Source: Acidimicrobiia bacterium
GTDB lineage: Bacteria > Actinomycetota > Acidimicrobiia > Spongiisociales > UBA5794
NCBI GenBank assembly: GCA_036396535.1
Contig: DASWKR010000003.1
Location: 1-58,186 of the forward strand
Direction of reading: 5' to 3'
Length of the DNA stretch: 58,186 nucleotides
The notes under the pieces are model-generated. The model was not told the origin of the DNA. It ran no database searches and saw only the letters and a list, made by a program, of their open reading frames with translations. Every line of letters starts with the position of its first letter. Within the stretch, counting starts at the first letter, position 1. The translations under genes were made by a program, and so were the position numbers. Positions 22,502-30,214 of the stretch are shown in pieces.

Positions 22502-23147
22502 CGTGCCGTCGCCGGACATCGGCCTAGACGCTCTCGAGTCTGCGGTCAGGTCCGAGCTGGACGACAAGTACGGGGCTCGCGAGCTGGCGCTCGAGAACTG
22601 CCGCAAGATCATCCGGTCATCGGCGAACGCCATCAGAGCGCTCCACCGCAACGAGACCGCCGAAGCTCGCCACCTGCTCGCCGAGGCCCGCCGGCTCATC
22701 GAAGAGGCGGAGGGCCCGCTGTCCGAGCATCACGACATCTACCACGCCGGCTTCTTCTACGACGCAGTGAAGGAGTACGCCGAGGCGGAGACGACAGCCG
22801 CCCTGTTCGCAGGGGAGAAGCTCCCTCTTCCGTCGGACATCGGCGTCCACTCCGTGCCGTACATGAAGGGGCTCGGCGAAGCGGTCGGCGAGCTGCGCAG
22901 GCGGCTGCTCGACCTGCTGAGGGCCGGCCACCTCGCCGAGGCCGAGTCGGTGTTCCGCCAGATGGAGGCGATCCACGATCTCATGACGTCTCTCGACTAC
23001 CCGGACGGCATGACGGACGGGCTGCGGAGGACCACGGACGTCGCCAGGCAGCTCATCGAGCGCAGCCGGGCGGACCTCACCACGACGGTCGTCCAGGAGC
23101 GTCTGCGGATGCAGCTTGCTGACGGCGGCGAGCCGGCGACGAGCTGA
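22485..23147 (+). CDS. Translin-family protein
   Basis: A 220-residue all-helical protein resembling translin, the single-stranded nucleic-acid binding protein of eukaryotes and archaea. It has RELALENCRKIIRSSANAI (the basic helix), ALHRNETAEARHLLAEA, EYAEAETTAALFAGEKLP, VGELRRRLLDLLRAG and SLDYPDGMTDGLRRTTDVARQLIERSRADL in parts, the last being the most conserved stretch of the family. It may form octameric rings with RNA or DNA; the bacterial role is not known to me. Start GTG 22485 (overlapping the previous gene) or GTG 22503. tRNA-Ala follows 40 bp later. Confidence 0.8.
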   Translation: MSSPADVPSPDIGLDALESAVRSELDDKYGARELALENCRKIIRSSANAIRALHRNETAEARHLLAEARRLIEEAEGPLSEHHDIYHAGFFYDAVKEYAEAETTAALFAGEKLPLPSDIGVHSVPYMKGLGEAVGELRRRLLDLLRAGHLAEAESVFRQMEAIHDLMTSLDYPDGMTDGLRRTTDVARQLIERSRADLTTTVVQERLRMQLADGGEPATS

Positions 23148-23168
23148 CGAGAGCGGAGCGGCCGCCGC

Positions 23169-23174
23169 CTACAA
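23169..23174 (+). promoter_or_regulatory. -10 box of tRNA-Ala
   Basis: CTACAATGC contains a TACAAT hexamer about 13 nt before the mature 5' end of tRNA-Ala, a good match to the housekeeping -10 consensus. Confidence 0.5.
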
Positions 23175-23187
23175 TGCTGCGCTGCCA

Positions 23188-23261
23188 GGGGGTGTAGCTC
23201 AGCCCGGCAGAGCGCTTCGTTCGCAACGAAGAAGTCACGGGTTCAAATCCCGTCACCTCCA
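23188..23261 (+). tRNA. tRNA-Ala (anticodon CGC)
   Basis: Complete cloverleaf of 74 nt: acceptor GGGGGTG/CACCTCC with one G-U pair, D stem GCTC/GAGC, anticodon stem CTTCG/CGAAG with loop TTCGCAA (anticodon CGC, reads GCG), T arm ACGGG/CCCGT with loop TTCAAAT, and discriminator A. CCA is not encoded. The 281 bp between it and the next gene (23262-23542) contain nothing I can support. Confidence 0.97.
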
Positions 23262-23542
23262 CGCCCCGGGGAGCACCCGGACCCGCCGCCAGCGTGTGAG
23301 GCGGAGGCTCACCGCGATCCAACACCGAACTGCCCAACAGCGAACCGCCGAACAGACCGTCGACCGAGACACTCGCGGCCTCGAACGCTGAGCCCCCGCC
23401 GCCGGGGCGGGCGCCACATTTCCCACGTATCGGTGCGGTAGCGCCGACTGCCGGTCATGTGTGAGTGATTCGGTGGATTCTTGGTGGTGACGGCCGCGCG
23501 TCATGCATCCATTGCGCAAACGTGACTAAGCGGGCCGTAGTC

Positions 23543-24700
23543 TCAGAGAATCCGCCCTGCGACTCGTGACCGAGTGAAAAGCCATCCGAGGCCGAATGAC
23601 GCGACCACGCCCAAGGTGAAGACGCTGACGAACTTCAGTTCGGCTGGGACTACGACTTCTCGCAGGGCTGTGGCGAGCAGGATGGTAATCGGGACGTGCA
23701 GGAGATAGGCGACGAAGGACGCTCGCCCGAGGCCACCCACCAGCGCGCCTGCACGGTTGGTGCGGCGACGGAACCAGTCGATCAACCACAACGACATGCC
23801 CAGCGCGAGGGTGGCTTCGATGAGCGGGATCAGCGTCGCCTCGAACCGCAACCCCCCGAGGAAGGGATCCGGATCGTCGGTGATGGCGATGCCAGCGCCC
23901 ACGAGCGCGGCAAGGACGACACCGAGGGCGGCGGCCCGCCCGCAGGTCCGCCGCAGCTGTGACGGCAGAACGTCGGACAGCCAGCCCCGCTCTCGAGCGA
24001 GGACGCCGAGCGCGAAGAGCGCGGACATCTGCGGGTACTCCCAGAGGTTCAGCGTCAATAGCGCCTCGCCGCTGAGTACCGGGAACTCGAGGCGCACAAG
24101 AAACGACGCCACGGCGATGAAAATGCCCACGTTCACCAGATCGCTACGTCGGAGCGGGACTATGCCCTCAGTCCGGACGGGACGTCGCGACCGCCAGGCG
24201 GCATAGGCGAGTGAGAACATCAGGAGAGCGGCCATGAACCAGGCCACGCCAAGCTCGACGTCGTCCCAATAGGTGCGACGGAAATAGTCGGCGATCGTCT
24301 CCCCCTCGCCCATCGCCCGGGCGCCGAAGAAGTTCATCGCCGGGTTGACCATGAAGAGATAGACAGCCGTGGGGATGCCGAGACGCCAGAGCCGGTCGAT
24401 GACGAAGCGACGAGCACCCTTGCGTTCGAAGGCCGGAGGGGTGAACCACCCTGCTACGAAGAACATCAGGCCCATTCCGAAGAGCAAGCCAGGCGCGAAC
24501 ACCCCGGCGAGAACCGCCTTGGCGATCTCACTGGCGGTTCGCTCCTCGTACCACCATCCGACATCGAGGGCGTAGATCACACTGACGTGCGAGCCGATGA
24601 CTCCCACGATGATCGCAACCCGCAGGTTGTCGATCCAAGTTGCGCGACGACCGGCCCTGTCAGAGACCGCCGGACCACGGGCAGGTGCCGTCTGCGTCAT
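23543..24700 (-). CDS. Acyltransferase family 3 membrane protein
   Basis: A 385-residue membrane protein with about ten hydrophobic segments. The N-terminal RATWIDNLRVAIIVGVIGSHVSVI has the family 3 pattern: a membrane start followed by a conserved His (residue near 39). Later PFLxRRLxRL-like ARRFVIDRLWRLGIPT is also characteristic. Family members add acyl groups to sugars, lipids or drugs at the membrane; the acceptor is unknown. ATG 24700 is preferred over GTG 24733 because the family homology begins just after it. It stands alone, with about 190 bp to each neighbour. Confidence 0.8.
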   Translation of the reverse strand: MTQTAPARGPAVSDRAGRRATWIDNLRVAIIVGVIGSHVSVIYALDVGWWYEERTASEIAKAVLAGVFAPGLLFGMGLMFFVAGWFTPPAFERKGARRFVIDRLWRLGIPTAVYLFMVNPAMNFFGARAMGEGETIADYFRRTYWDDVELGVAWFMAALLMFSLAYAAWRSRRPVRTEGIVPLRRSDLVNVGIFIAVASFLVRLEFPVLSGEALLTLNLWEYPQMSALFALGVLARERGWLSDVLPSQLRRTCGRAAALGVVLAALVGAGIAITDDPDPFLGGLRFEATLIPLIEATLALGMSLWLIDWFRRRTNRAGALVGGLGRASFVAYLLHVPITILLATALREVVVPAELKFVSVFTLGVVASFGLGWLFTRSRVAGRIL

Positions 24701-24894
24701 GTGCTGATCGTGTGCCAGCCGTACGATCCGCACGAGAGGCGAACGTCACCTCTTCCAAGGGTCCTCGCTCGCCTGACCCCCCGGTTCTGAACAGCACTGC
24801 AACGCCTCAGCAATCGCAGCGGATCTGTGATCGCGGCGGGCGGACCCATCACGCGGACTCGCGGAAGTCACGGAGATCGCACTCGAACCGAGCG

Positions 24895-25617
24895 CTACTG
24901 GGTCTCGGCGGCGTACCAGTCGGCGGACTCGCCGGAGACCGACTCACCCCCGGCCGGCTCGGGCTCTGCATCGTCGACGGCCTCGACGGCGTCGAAGGCA
25001 TCGAACGTGTCATCCCTGTCGGCAGCCGCGGGTGTGGCAGCGTCGGCCTCGGCGCTCTCGCTGGCAGCGTCGGATGCGGCGGCGGCCTCGGCTGCGGTCG
25101 GCGGGACGACGGTGAGGCCCCTCGTCGGCGTCTCGACCTTGAGGGCGCCGGCGTCTGCGTTCACGGAGGCCTTCGTCACAGATCCGTTCTCACGGAGGGT
25201 GTCGAGGGCCGGCTCGAGGCGATCCAGCAGATCCTGGAGCAGCGGGAGCTTCTCGGCGAGCATGGCACGCACGTCCACAGCCTCGTCCGTGAGGACGCCG
25301 ATCTGCCGCTCGGCGTCGGCGAGCATGTCGCGTGCCTTGTCCTGGGTGGCGTTGACGACGGAGTCGCCCTCAGCACGGGCGGTCGTGCGGATGCGCTCGG
25401 CCTCCGCTTCGGCGCCGGCGACGATCGCGCTCGCCTCGGCCCGCAGCTGGTCGGCCTCCTGCTGCGCCTTGGCGAGCAGATGCTCCTTGGTCTGCTGGGC
25501 GGCTGCCAGGTTGGCACGCACCGTCTCGGCGGCCTGCTCGGCCTCCGCGACGATGCGCTCCATCTCTTTGTCGAGAGCGCCGAAGTCGCCCGGTGGCTGG
25601 AATGCGTCGTTGTCCAT
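24895..25617 (-). CDS. DivIVA/cell-division-like coiled-coil protein
   Basis: A 240-residue soluble protein. Residues about 12-150 are a long coiled coil rich in Ala, Glu, Gln and Arg (for example EMERIVAEAEQAAETVRANL). The C-terminal third is an acidic Ala/Asp/Glu/Ser-rich tail (about 165-240). This build resembles DivIVA-domain or ATP-synthase-b-like coiled-coil proteins, but the N-terminal DivIVA membrane-binding motif is not clear. ATG 25617 is supported by AGGAG about 10 nt upstream. It is divergent from glgC. A cytoskeletal or scaffold role is inferred only from the coiled coil. Confidence 0.6.
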   Translation of the reverse strand: MDNDAFQPPGDFGALDKEMERIVAEAEQAAETVRANLAAAQQTKEHLLAKAQQEADQLRAEASAIVAGAEAEAERIRTTARAEGDSVVNATQDKARDMLADAERQIGVLTDEAVDVRAMLAEKLPLLQDLLDRLEPALDTLRENGSVTKASVNADAGALKVETPTRGLTVVPPTAAEAAAASDAASESAEADAATPAAADRDDTFDAFDAVEAVDDAEPEPAGGESVSGESADWYAAETQ

Positions 25618-25738
25618 GAAAGCGATCTCCTCTTGGGCTACCCCTCGCTCAGGTTCCATCGGAAAGAATGCAGGCCGGGGTGAGTAGTTCTTGCGGCCCG
25701 GCGCGCAGACTCCCACACACGACAACGCCTCGTTCCAC

Positions 25739-25744
25739 TACCTT
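25739..25744 (+). promoter_or_regulatory. -10 box of a probable leaderless transcript (glgC)
   Basis: TACCTT lies 6 nt before the GTG at 25751, with no ribosome-binding site. Confidence 0.45.
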
Positions 25745-25750
25745 GCCGAT

Positions 25751-26986
25751 GTGGCAGCGACGCCGAACCTCATCGCGCTCGTCCTCGCAGGCGGCGAGGG
25801 GAAGCGGCTCTATCCCCTCACACGGGATCGGTCGAAGCCTGCGGTCCCGTTCGGCGGCGCATACCGGCTGATCGACTTCGCGCTCTCGAACCTGGTCAAC
25901 GGCGGCTACCGCAGGATCGCAGTGCTCACCCAATACAAGAGCCACAGCCTCGACCGGCACCTGGCGTTGACATGGAGGATGTCGACGATGCTGGGCAACT
26001 ATGTGACGCCCGTCCCCGCCCAGATGCGTCGCGGGCCGCACTGGTTCGCCGGGTCGGCGGACGCCATCTTCCAGAACTTCAACATCCTCACCGACGAGCA
26101 ACCGGACCACGTGATCGTGTTCGGCGCCGACCACATCTACCGGATGGATCCGAGTCAGATGGTCGACCACCACCTCGAGACGGGAGCCGGAGTAACGGTG
26201 GCGGGGATCAGGGTGCCGAGGGAGGAGGCGACGGCGTTCGGTATCATCGCCGTGGACGCCGCAGGGAAGATCGTCTCGTTCGACGAGAAACCGGCCGACC
26301 CGCGGCCGACCCCGGACGATCCCGACGTGGCGTACGTGTCGATGGGGAACTACGTGTTCGATACGGCGGTGCTGCGTGAGGTGATCGAGGAGGACTCGAA
26401 CGACCCTGACTCACGCCACGACATCGGCGGCAACATCATCCCGCGCCTCGTCGACCAGAAGGTCGCATACGTCTATGACTTCGCGACCAACGACATCCCG
26501 GGACAGACCGAGAGGGAGCGCGGCTACTGGCGTGACGTCGGGACGATCGACAGCTACTACCAGGCGAGCATGGACACCATCTCGGTCGATCCGATCTTCT
26601 CCTTCTACAACCTGCAGTGGCCGATCTACACCCATCAGCCTGCCCTCCCACCGGCGAAGTTCGTCTTCGACTTCGCCGATCGGCGCGGAGTGGCGGTCGA
26701 GTCGATCGTCGGCCAGGGAGTCGTGGTCTCGGGGGGGACGGCCAGGCGGTCGATCCTCTCGAAAGGAGTGCGGATCCATTCGCACTCCGCCGTCGAGGAC
26801 TCGGTTCTCCTCGACGACGTCGACGTCGGTCGGGGGGCAGTCGTCAGGCGGGCCATCATCGACAAGAACGTCGTCGTGCCGGATGGCGCCGAGGTCGGAG
26901 TCGACCTCGACCGAGACCGGAAGCGGTACACGGTGACGGACAGCGGGCTCGTTGTCATCGGCAAGGGCGACACCGTCGAGGTGTGA
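25751..26986 (+). CDS. glgC: Glucose-1-phosphate adenylyltransferase GlgC
   Basis: A 411-residue enzyme making ADP-glucose from ATP and glucose-1-phosphate for glycogen (and in actinobacteria also maltosyl-glucan) synthesis. The N-terminal [22 protein letters not shown] (in two parts: [13 protein letters not shown] and [10 protein letters not shown]), [23 protein letters not shown] and the C-terminal left-handed beta-helix (from about residue 300, with [13 protein letters not shown]) give a full-length protein. GTG 25751 is chosen because the Rossmann strand begins there and a -10 box precedes it; an ATG-like start at 25691 would add 20 unrelated residues. No other glg gene is visible. Confidence 0.93.
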   Translation: MAATPNLIALVLAGGEGKRLYPLTRDRSKPAVPFGGAYRLIDFALSNLVNGGYRRIAVLTQYKSHSLDRHLALTWRMSTMLGNYVTPVPAQMRRGPHWFAGSADAIFQNFNILTDEQPDHVIVFGADHIYRMDPSQMVDHHLETGAGVTVAGIRVPREEATAFGIIAVDAAGKIVSFDEKPADPRPTPDDPDVAYVSMGNYVFDTAVLREVIEEDSNDPDSRHDIGGNIIPRLVDQKVAYVYDFATNDIPGQTERERGYWRDVGTIDSYYQASMDTISVDPIFSFYNLQWPIYTHQPALPPAKFVFDFADRRGVAVESIVGQGVVVSGGTARRSILSKGVRIHSHSAVEDSVLLDDVDVGRGAVVRRAIIDKNVVVPDGAEVGVDLDRDRKRYTVTDSGLVVIGKGDTVEV

Positions 26987-27032
26987 CCCTCACGACCGGT
27001 GGCGCCGCCGCAGGGAAAGGGCGCCGCTTCGG

Positions 27033-27038
27033 TAGCCT
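27033..27038 (+). promoter_or_regulatory. -10 box of a probable leaderless transcript (lipoprotein gene)
   Basis: TAGCCT lies 9 nt before the ATG at 27048, and no Shine-Dalgarno is seen. Confidence 0.4.
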
Positions 27039-27047
27039 GCCGTCCGA

Positions 27048-28367
27048 ATGCGCCCCTTCCGACGTGAGCTCCTCGTTTGCGCAATCGCCGGCGTCCTGGC
27101 CGCGTGCACTCCGGTGGCTTCCACCACCACGACGGTGGCGCAGTCGCCGGCGACGACGACGACGGTCCCTGCGCCGTCGAGCACCACGACCCAGTTGGCT
27201 GAGGGCGTCGATGCGGCGGCTGCGGCAGCCAAGGAGGGCGAGGTGAGGGCGCTCCTCCCCGAAGTCGAGGCGCTGCGCGGGTTGCCGTTCCTCGTCGAGG
27301 TCGAGGTGGCGTCGGCGACCCCCGAGGGAGTGTTGGCGAGGATCGAGAGCGAGGTCGACCGATTGCTGCCGGCCGCCGAGCACGACGCCGCGGTGTACGA
27401 GTTGCTCGGGCTCCTCGACCCGGGGAGCGACCCGGGAGCGGTCCTCACCGCGCTGTACGCCGTCGCCACGCCTGCCTACTACGACGCCGCCGCCCACGAG
27501 CTCGTCGTGGACGCCGCCTGGGGTGACTGGTCCCCGTACGACACGAGCATCGTGGTGCACGAGCTGATCCATGCCCTCGGCGACCAGCACTTCAGATACG
27601 GCGCATCGATCGACGGCCTCGCCGACCGTGGAGGCGACGCCCTGCAGGCCTTCCAGGCCCTCACCGAGGGAGACGCCACGTACTTCCAACTGCTGTATCT
27701 GCAGAGGCTGGCACCGGAGCTCCAGGTCGCCGCCGCCGAGGCTGCGCTGGGGCGGAGGCTGCCCGCCGGTGTGCCCGAGGTGATCCTGGAGGACCTCGGA
27801 TTCGTCTACCAGTCCGGGGTCACCTTCGTCGAGCGCCTCATCGCCGAGGGAGGGATCGCCGCAGTCGACCGGGCCTACGTCGACCCGCCGTCGTCAACCG
27901 AGCAGATCCTCCATCCCGAGCGATTCGAGGGGGGTGAAGGGCCGCGAGCGACGGTCGAGCAGGTCGACGTCGAGCTGGCGGGCTACCAGGGCTCGCCGGT
28001 GACCTCACTCGGGGAGTGGAGGCTGGGGCTGGTCCTCGATGAGGTGCTCACCAAGGGTCAGCTGGCGCAAGCCGCCGATGGCTGGAGCGGCGACGCCGTG
28101 AAGGTGTTCGACAACGGTGCCGACCGGGCCCTCGCATACGTGTTGGCGGCCGCCAGCGACGACGACGCCATCGAGGTCACGCAGGCGATCGTCTCCTATG
28201 CGCGTGACGTGCTGCAGCTCGGAGACGGTGTCGACGCCTCGGGAGGCATCCTCTTCGACTCGTCGACGTTCCTGTTCATCGACAGGATCGGCGACGGGCT
28301 GCGCTTGATCATCGCCGACGATGCCTCGGCCGGTGCCGAGCTGATGGGAGCGGTGCGGGTCCCCTGA
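27048..28367 (+). CDS. Lipoprotein with zinc-metalloprotease-like HELIH motif
   Basis: A 439-residue exported protein. The N-terminus RRELLVCAIAGVLAAC ends in a lipobox (LAAC, cysteine near residue 20), so the mature protein should be lipid-anchored outside the cell. A Thr-rich linker (about 24-50) follows. The globular domain carries VVHELIHALGDQHF (about residues 168-181), an HExxH-type motif (HELIH) with a downstream Glu (FQALTEGDATYF, near 204) that could complete a gluzincin-type zinc site. The family is unknown to me; the peptidase role is inferred from the motif alone. Probably leaderless; no operon partner. Confidence 0.7.
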   Translation: MRPFRRELLVCAIAGVLAACTPVASTTTTVAQSPATTTTVPAPSSTTTQLAEGVDAAAAAAKEGEVRALLPEVEALRGLPFLVEVEVASATPEGVLARIESEVDRLLPAAEHDAAVYELLGLLDPGSDPGAVLTALYAVATPAYYDAAAHELVVDAAWGDWSPYDTSIVVHELIHALGDQHFRYGASIDGLADRGGDALQAFQALTEGDATYFQLLYLQRLAPELQVAAAEAALGRRLPAGVPEVILEDLGFVYQSGVTFVERLIAEGGIAAVDRAYVDPPSSTEQILHPERFEGGEGPRATVEQVDVELAGYQGSPVTSLGEWRLGLVLDEVLTKGQLAQAADGWSGDAVKVFDNGADRALAYVLAAASDDDAIEVTQAIVSYARDVLQLGDGVDASGGILFDSSTFLFIDRIGDGLRLIIADDASAGAELMGAVRVP

Positions 28368-28472
28368 GCGGACGGCACCTCAGGCGGGGCTACCGGGTGG
28401 CGGCGTCGCCGCGTATGTTGCCGGGATGCCGCGCGACAGCCATCGCATGTGGTGGGCGGGACGAGAGGCGGA

Positions 28473-28556
28473 TCAGCCGCGACCGGCGTTCGGCCGCCGA
28501 CCGTGGTTCGCCTTGTTGCGGCGGGCGCGCAGCTTGCGTCTCTTTGCCTTTGCCAT
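28473..28556 (-). CDS. Small ribosomal protein bL37-like
   Basis: A 27-residue, very basic protein (MAKAKRRKLRARRNKANHGR then RPNAGRG). It closely resembles the actinobacterial large-subunit protein bL37 first seen in mycobacterial ribosome structures, which ends in a KANHGKRPN-type sequence. The NHGRRPN tail is the diagnostic part. It is too short for most gene callers. The ATG at 28556 lies in a CATG shared with the plus-strand start proposed at 28555. No Shine-Dalgarno is seen, so it may be leaderless. The match is from memory and should be confirmed. Confidence 0.75.
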   Translation of the reverse strand: MAKAKRRKLRARRNKANHGRRPNAGRG

Positions 28557-28929
28557 GGGCCGGAGGGTACCACGGGACGCCCGGCCGCCGACCCGCCGGG
28601 CCAAGTTGGCCGTCACGATCGGCGGGGCCGGCCCCTGGCGAGTTCGTCTGGCGGTTACGTCGAAGCAGCGTCTCCGGGGGCTGATACCCCGTTGGCGAGA
28701 CGAGGGCCTGCTGTTGCGCGGGACGGGCGTGCACGGCTGCTTCATGCGAGAGCCGCTCACGGTGCTCGGACTCGACGCCACCGGCCGAGTCGTGGCGGTC
28801 AAGCACCTCGCCCCGTGGCGCTTCGTCCGCATCCGGCGAGCTCACTGGATCGTCGAGGTGCCCGCAACGGCCCAGGCAGGCTCGGTTCCCGAGGGAGCCC
28901 TCGCCGTCGTCGCACGCCTCCGGTCGTAG
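28555..28929 (+). CDS. DUF192-family protein
   Basis: A 124-residue protein with the DUF192 pattern: KQRLRGLIPRWRDEGLLLRG, CFMREPLTVLGLDATGRVVAV and APWRFVRI with the following hydrophobic strand IVEVPA. DUF192 proteins are small beta proteins of unknown function, often exported, though no signal peptide is clear here. The start is uncertain: ATG 28555 would begin on the same CATG as the divergent bL37 gene, while a TTG at 28606 would leave the two genes apart. The end lies 9 bp before rsmI. Confidence 0.65.
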   Translation: MGRRVPRDARPPTRRAKLAVTIGGAGPWRVRLAVTSKQRLRGLIPRWRDEGLLLRGTGVHGCFMREPLTVLGLDATGRVVAVKHLAPWRFVRIRRAHWIVEVPATAQAGSVPEGALAVVARLRS

Positions 28930-28932
28930 AGT
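28927..28932 (+). promoter_or_regulatory. -10-like box before rsmI
   Basis: TAGAGT overlaps the end of the DUF192 gene and lies 6 nt before the rsmI ATG, compatible with a leaderless start, though rsmI could also be read from an upstream transcript. Confidence 0.3.
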
Positions 28933-28938
28933 CCTCCC

Positions 28939-29775
28939 ATGCCAGGCCGCCTCTATGTGTGCGCCACCCCGATCGGCAACCTCGGCGATGCCTCGGCGCG
29001 GCTGCGGGAGGTTCTCGACTCCGTGGACCTCATCTACGCAGAGGACACCCGCCGCACTGGGATCCTGACGAGGGCGCTTGGCATCGAAACGCCGCTCCGG
29101 TCGTACTTCACCGGTAACGAGGCCGGGCGTGCCGCCGAGCTGAGGGCCCGCCTCGAGGACGGGGCCGACATCGCCATCGTCAGCGACGCCGGCATGCCCG
29201 GTATCGCAGACCCGGGCCACACCGCGGTGAGGGCCGCCATCGATGCAGGAGCCGAGGTGACGGTGATCCCCGGCGCGAGCGCCGTGACGACCGCCCTGGC
29301 CGGCTCCGGCCTGCCGACCGAACGGTTCGTGTTCGAAGGATTCCTGCCACGAAGCGGGGCGGAGAGAGAAGAGCGCCTCGAGGAGGTGGCGATCGAGACG
29401 CGAACCGTCGTCGTCTTCTCGGCCACGTCCCGGGTGGCTCGCGACCTGGCCGACCTGGCCGCCGCCACCGGCGCCGAGCGGCAGGTCGTCGTGGCGAGGG
29501 AGCTGACGAAGTTGTACGAGGAGCTGTGGAGGGGCACACTCGGCGACGCCGCTCGCCGCTGGCAGGAGGAGACCCCGCGCGGCGAGTTCACCATCGTGAT
29601 CGCCCCGGCACATCCGCACGCCCCCGACATGGCGCAGGCAATCGAGGCGGTCAAGGAGCGGATGGGATCCGGCGAGTCGATGGCGGACGCGGTCAGGAAC
29701 GAAGCAGGCGCCCGCGGGATACGCAGGCGCCGGCTGTACGAGTCGGTGCTCGGCTCGAGAGGCCCGGAGTCCTGA
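28939..29775 (+). CDS. rsmI: 16S rRNA (cytidine-1402-2'-O)-methyltransferase RsmI
   Basis: A 278-residue SAM-dependent methyltransferase that methylates the ribose of C1402 in the decoding centre. Motifs are CATPIGNLGDAS (about residues 8-19), AEDTRRTG, SDAGMPGIADPG (near 84-95) and PGASAVTTAL, in the order of tetrapyrrole-methylase-fold RsmI, with a C-terminal GESMADAVRNEA helix. Full length. Its position next to metG and tatD matches the actinobacterial core order. It is convergent with the AbrB-like gene, 4 bp apart. Confidence 0.95.
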   Translation: MPGRLYVCATPIGNLGDASARLREVLDSVDLIYAEDTRRTGILTRALGIETPLRSYFTGNEAGRAAELRARLEDGADIAIVSDAGMPGIADPGHTAVRAAIDAGAEVTVIPGASAVTTALAGSGLPTERFVFEGFLPRSGAEREERLEEVAIETRTVVVFSATSRVARDLADLAAATGAERQVVVARELTKLYEELWRGTLGDAARRWQEETPRGEFTIVIAPAHPHAPDMAQAIEAVKERMGSGESMADAVRNEAGARGIRRRRLYESVLGSRGPES

Positions 29776-29779
29776 CGGC

Positions 29780-30022
29780 CTACGAGCTCGAGATCTCAGC
29801 CCGGCAGCGGGCACACAGGCCCCGCCCCTTGAAGCTCTTCACGTCGACCGTGGAACCGTCGAAGACACACGTCGCTTCGAGCTTGCGGAGGATGATCGAA
29901 TCGTCCTCGACCGAGATGGCCAGCTCGTCACCCTCCCGGATGTGAAAGAGGCGGCGCGTTTCGGCAGGCACCACGATCCTCCCGAGGTCGTCGATCTTTC
30001 GGACCATGCCTGTATCCAACAT
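29780..30022 (-). CDS. AbrB/SpoVT-type transcriptional regulator with partial zinc knuckle
   Basis: An 80-residue protein. The N-terminal swapped-hairpin DNA-binding domain is clear: GMVRKIDDLGRIVVPAETRR and GDELAISVEDDSIILRK. In relatives with a C-terminal zinc knuckle two CxxC pairs bind metal. Here the second is present (CARC, about residues 71-74) but the first has decayed to CVFD, so a complete four-Cys site is absent. The start is ATG 30022 (GGAGG only 3 nt away) or TTG 30019-30017 (GGAGG at better spacing). Divergent from metG by about 190 bp; a metG-region regulator is possible but unproven. Confidence 0.75.
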   Translation of the reverse strand: MLDTGMVRKIDDLGRIVVPAETRRLFHIREGDELAISVEDDSIILRKLEATCVFDGSTVDVKSFKGRGLCARCRAEISSS

Positions 30023-30200
30023 CAACCTCCAGTTGCTCCCACGTCTTGGCCGTCCCCGCAGGCCTGCTCCGTCATGCCGGGCGGAGTGTATATAACTTCC
30101 GGGTGCTACGAGTCGAGCCAAAACCTGGTTGGGTTCGTGGAGGCGGCCGGCCGGGGATCGACCTGCCGCCCGCCGTCGCAGGGCAGGAACGAGCCTGAAC

Positions 30201-30206
30201 TACCAT
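30201..30206 (+). promoter_or_regulatory. -10 box of a probable leaderless transcript (metG)
   Basis: TACCAT ends 8 nt before the GTG at 30215, with no ribosome-binding site between. The same hexamer precedes pgsA. Confidence 0.55.
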
Positions 30207-30214
30207 CGCCGATC

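Noticed and set aside
23262-23542. Small gene between tRNA-Ala and the acyltransferase
   Set aside because: Short frames there are Arg/Cys-rich shadows without start signals.
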